Source: an uncultured Treponema sp.
GTDB taxonomy: Bacteria > Spirochaetota > Spirochaetia > Treponematales > Treponemataceae
Direction of reading: 5' to 3'
DNA: 26,055 nt
Assembly (NCBI GenBank): GCA_937891125.1
Contig: CALAEZ010000126.1
Coordinates: forward strand, 1 to 26,055
Shown: positions 24,586-26,055 of the stretch, piece after piece
Layout: every line of letters starts with the position of its first letter
Numbering within the stretch: the first letter of the stretch is position 1
Notes under the pieces: model-generated
Told to the model about the DNA's origin: nothing
What the model saw: only the letters and a program-made list of their open reading frames with translations
The model's database searches: none
Program-made: the position numbers and the translations under genes

Positions 24586-24614
24586 ATTTTATGAAAGAAC
24601 GCCGTTTTGTGCAA
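24586..24614 (-). promoter_or_regulatory. GH2 promoter, predicted leaderless start
   Basis: On the minus strand TTGCAC (24614-24609), 17 bases, TAAAAT (24591-24586), then six bases (GAGCGC) to the ATG at 24579. A GAGC is present, but too close to the ATG to be a ribosome site, and the transcript would begin at or next to the ATG. Confidence 0.62.
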
Positions 24615-24639
24615 TTCACTGTGCTCTGAGTGTTATCTG

Positions 24640-24860
24640 TAGGCGCGACTGAAATCGGCTACGGGCTTTCCGGGGTTCGGTAACCCTCATTCCTCGCTCC
24701 CGACTTGCAGCTTCGCTGTCAATTCGGTCGCTTCGGAACCGCCCGCCTGCCCGTGCGGCAGGCCTCGCCTGCCCGTGCGGCAGGCGGGCGGCCCCTCCAA
24801 TCCCGCGCGGGCAATTCTTTCCGGCAGGGGCAGTTTTGTGCTGCCTGCCGCATCCTTTCG
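24640..24860. repeat. GC-rich intergenic repeat element
   Basis: A gene-free, GC-rich block. A 19-bp unit, GCCTGCCCGTGCGGCAGGC, occurs twice in tandem (24745-24763 and 24767-24785), and each copy is itself a hairpin (GCCTGCC/GGCAGGC). The pair is enclosed by a 13-bp perfect inverted repeat, CCGCCCGCCTGCC (24739-24751) and GGCAGGCGGGCGG (24779-24791). Flanks contain short palindromes (GGTTCGGTAACC-like near 24675, CCCGCGCGGG near 24802). Its composition is unlike the genes on either side. The minus-strand open frame across it looks accidental. It is probably a dispersed intergenic repeat; origin and copy number cannot be judged here. Confidence 0.65.
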
Positions 24861-24865
24861 GCTTC

Positions 24866-24894
24866 TTGTCTATAACTGCTATCTCCGATAAAAT
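24866..24894 (+). promoter_or_regulatory. fhs promoter
   Basis: TTGTCT (24866-24871), 17 bases, TAAAAT (24889-24894). The start is expected near 24901, giving a leader of about 24 nt that carries the GGAGGAG ribosome site (24913-24919). Confidence 0.65.
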
Positions 24895-24924
24895 ACGCAT
24901 ACGACACATTTTGGAGGAGCCTTT

Positions 24925-26055
24925 ATGCTTTCTGATATTGAAATCGCACAGAAAAACACGATGATTCCAGTCACTGAGGTTGCTGCAAAAATCGGCATAC
25001 AGCCGTCAGACCTTGATGTATATGGGCAGTACAAGGCAAAGCTTACGATGAAAAAGCTGCGCGAGCTGCAGGCGAAGGCTTCCGATCGCACCCGCCGCGG
25101 TAAGCTCATTCTGGTAACCGCCGTCACGCCAACTGCCGCAGGCGAAGGCAAAACCACTACCACAATCGGCCTTGCCGACGGACTTAAAAAGATAGGCAAA
25201 AATGTAGTTGTTGCCCTCAGAGAGCCATCACTCGGCCCCGTATTCGGCGTCAAGGGCGGCGCGGCAGGCGGCGGATATGCCCAGGTTGTTCCCATGGAAG
25301 ACATAAACCTTCACTTTACGGGCGACTTCCACGCAATCGGCGCGGCAAACAATCTGCTTGCGGCAATGCTTGACAACCATATTCAGCAGGGCAACTCTCT
25401 CAACATTGACCCCCGTAAAATCACCTGGAAGCGCTGTGTCGATATGAACGACAGACAGCTCCGCTTCATAGTTGACGGTCTGGGCGGCAAAGTCAACGGC
25501 ACGCCCCGTGAAGACGGCTATGACATCACGGTCGCGAGTGAGATTATGGCTGTTTTCTGCCTTGCCTCCTCAATTACGGACCTCAAAGAGAGACTTTCGA
25601 GAATAGTTGTTGCCTACACTTATGACGACAAGCCCGTAACCGCAGGCGAACTCAAAGCGGTAGGCGCTATGACCGCTCTTTTAAAAGACGCTCTCAAGCC
25701 CAACCTTGTTCAGACTCTTGAAGGCACTCCCGCGTTCGTTCACGGCGGACCTTTCGCAAATATCGCTCACGGCTGTAACTCCGTTATTGCCACGCGCCTC
25801 GCGATGAAACTCGGTGACTACGCAGTTACGGAGGCAGGGTTCGGCGCCGACCTCGGCGCGGAGAAATTCCTTGACATCAAGTGCAGAATGGCAGGCCTTA
25901 AACCGAATGCAGTTGTTATGGTCGCGACAGTACGCGCTCTTAAAATGCACGGCGGTCTCAACAAAAAAGAACTCGCCACGGAAAATCTCGAAGCGCTTGA
26001 AAAGGGTATTCCCAATCTTCTGCGTCACGTTTCAAACATTAAAAATGTTTATAAA
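24925..26055 (+). CDS. fhs: Formate-tetrahydrofolate ligase, partial (3' end outside window)
   Basis: ATP-dependent enzyme joining formate to tetrahydrofolate to give 10-formyl-THF for purine synthesis, one-carbon metabolism or acetogenesis. The first 377 residues are present and the frame is open to the window edge; the family is about 556 long. The P-loop-like ATP site is PTAAGEGKTT (69-78). Further conserved blocks are REPSLGPVFGVKGGAAGGGYAQV, DINLHFTGDFHAI, ANNLLAAMLDNH, PAFVHGGPFANIAHGCNS and DYAVTEAGFGADLGAEKF. The ATG is preceded by GGAGGAG six bases upstream. From about 25,190 on, codons shift to CTC, CCC and AGA, which the other genes of the window use little. It is divergent from the GH2 gene and has no functional link to the polysaccharide genes. 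Confidence 0.96.
   Translation, partial: MLSDIEIAQKNTMIPVTEVAAKIGIQPSDLDVYGQYKAKLTMKKLRELQAKASDRTRRGKLILVTAVTPTAAGEGKTTTTIGLADGLKKIGKNVVVALREPSLGPVFGVKGGAAGGGYAQVVPMEDINLHFTGDFHAIGAANNLLAAMLDNHIQQGNSLNIDPRKITWKRCVDMNDRQLRFIVDGLGGKVNGTPREDGYDITVASEIMAVFCLASSITDLKERLSRIVVAYTYDDKPVTAGELKAVGAMTALLKDALKPNLVQTLEGTPAFVHGGPFANIAHGCNSVIATRLAMKLGDYAVTEAGFGADLGAEKFLDIKCRMAGLKPNAVVMVATVRALKMHGGLNKKELATENLEALEKGIPNLLRHVSNIKNVYK

Noticed and set aside
24745..24785. CRISPR-like array
   Set aside because: There are only two copies of a self-complementary 19-bp unit with a 3-bp spacer, and no cas genes.
24616..24909. A 97-codon minus-strand open frame upstream of fhs
   Set aside because: It spans the GC-rich hairpin repeat, is Arg/Ala-rich as such repeats give when translated, has no ribosome site, and overlaps the fhs promoter on the other strand.
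1..26055. tRNA, rRNA, transposase, integrase or phage genes
   Set aside because: None was recognisable on either strand; the palindromic elements carry no coding capacity.

Overview
The window looks like a piece of a host-associated, plant-polysaccharide-degrading spirochaete, most likely a gut or rumen Treponema of intermediate GC content. This rests on recognised families and gene style, not on a database search: lipoproteins with relaxed spirochaetal lipoboxes, a BMP/PnrA-type nucleoside-uptake operon, a TPR lipoprotein followed by a TraB-family membrane protein, and a set of pectin and hemicellulose enzymes. No rRNA, tRNA, transposase or CRISPR array was seen.

Layout. 1-372: a gene-free leader with a strong hairpin, a possible small transcript ending at an intrinsic terminator, and the promoter of the first gene. 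376-4029 (+): large secreted PL11 rhamnogalacturonan lyase. 4118-8308 (-): a two-gene operon, GH42 beta-galactosidase then GH115-type alpha-glucuronidase. 8461-9690 (-): CE12 rhamnogalacturonan acetylesterase lipoprotein, divergent from a YghZ-type aldo/keto reductase (9777-10769, +). 10778-10993: a nested palindromic intergenic element between convergent genes. 11006-12463 (-): an (alpha/alpha)6 trehalase/GH63-like hydrolase. 12559-14337 (-): a membrane-anchored protein of unknown function, divergent from the TPR lipoprotein-TraB pair (14395-17054, +). 17014-21992 (-): a five-gene operon, marR - BMP lipoprotein - double ABC ATPase - two permeases, tightly overlapped. 22147-24579 (-): GH2 beta-galactosidase/glucuronidase. 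24640-24860: GC-rich repeat element. 24925 to the end (+): formate-tetrahydrofolate ligase, cut off by the window edge.

How it works together (inference). The exported lyase and the lipid-anchored deacetylase would open acetylated rhamnogalacturonan outside the cell. The GH42, GH115, GH2 and trehalase/GH63-like enzymes have no signal peptide and would finish imported oligosaccharides inside. The ABC system is probably for nucleosides and appears autoregulated by its own MarR protein through a 36-bp perfect palindrome over the -35 box.

The most striking non-coding signal is promoter architecture. Nearly every recognisable promoter has a spacer of exactly 17 bp. Five genes (GH42, aldo/keto reductase, the unknown membrane protein, marR, GH2) have the -10 box only 6-7 bases before the start codon and no Shine-Dalgarno sequence, so they are predicted to make leaderless mRNAs. 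The other genes have ordinary leaders with GGAG-type sites. This was found by eye and has no experimental support here.
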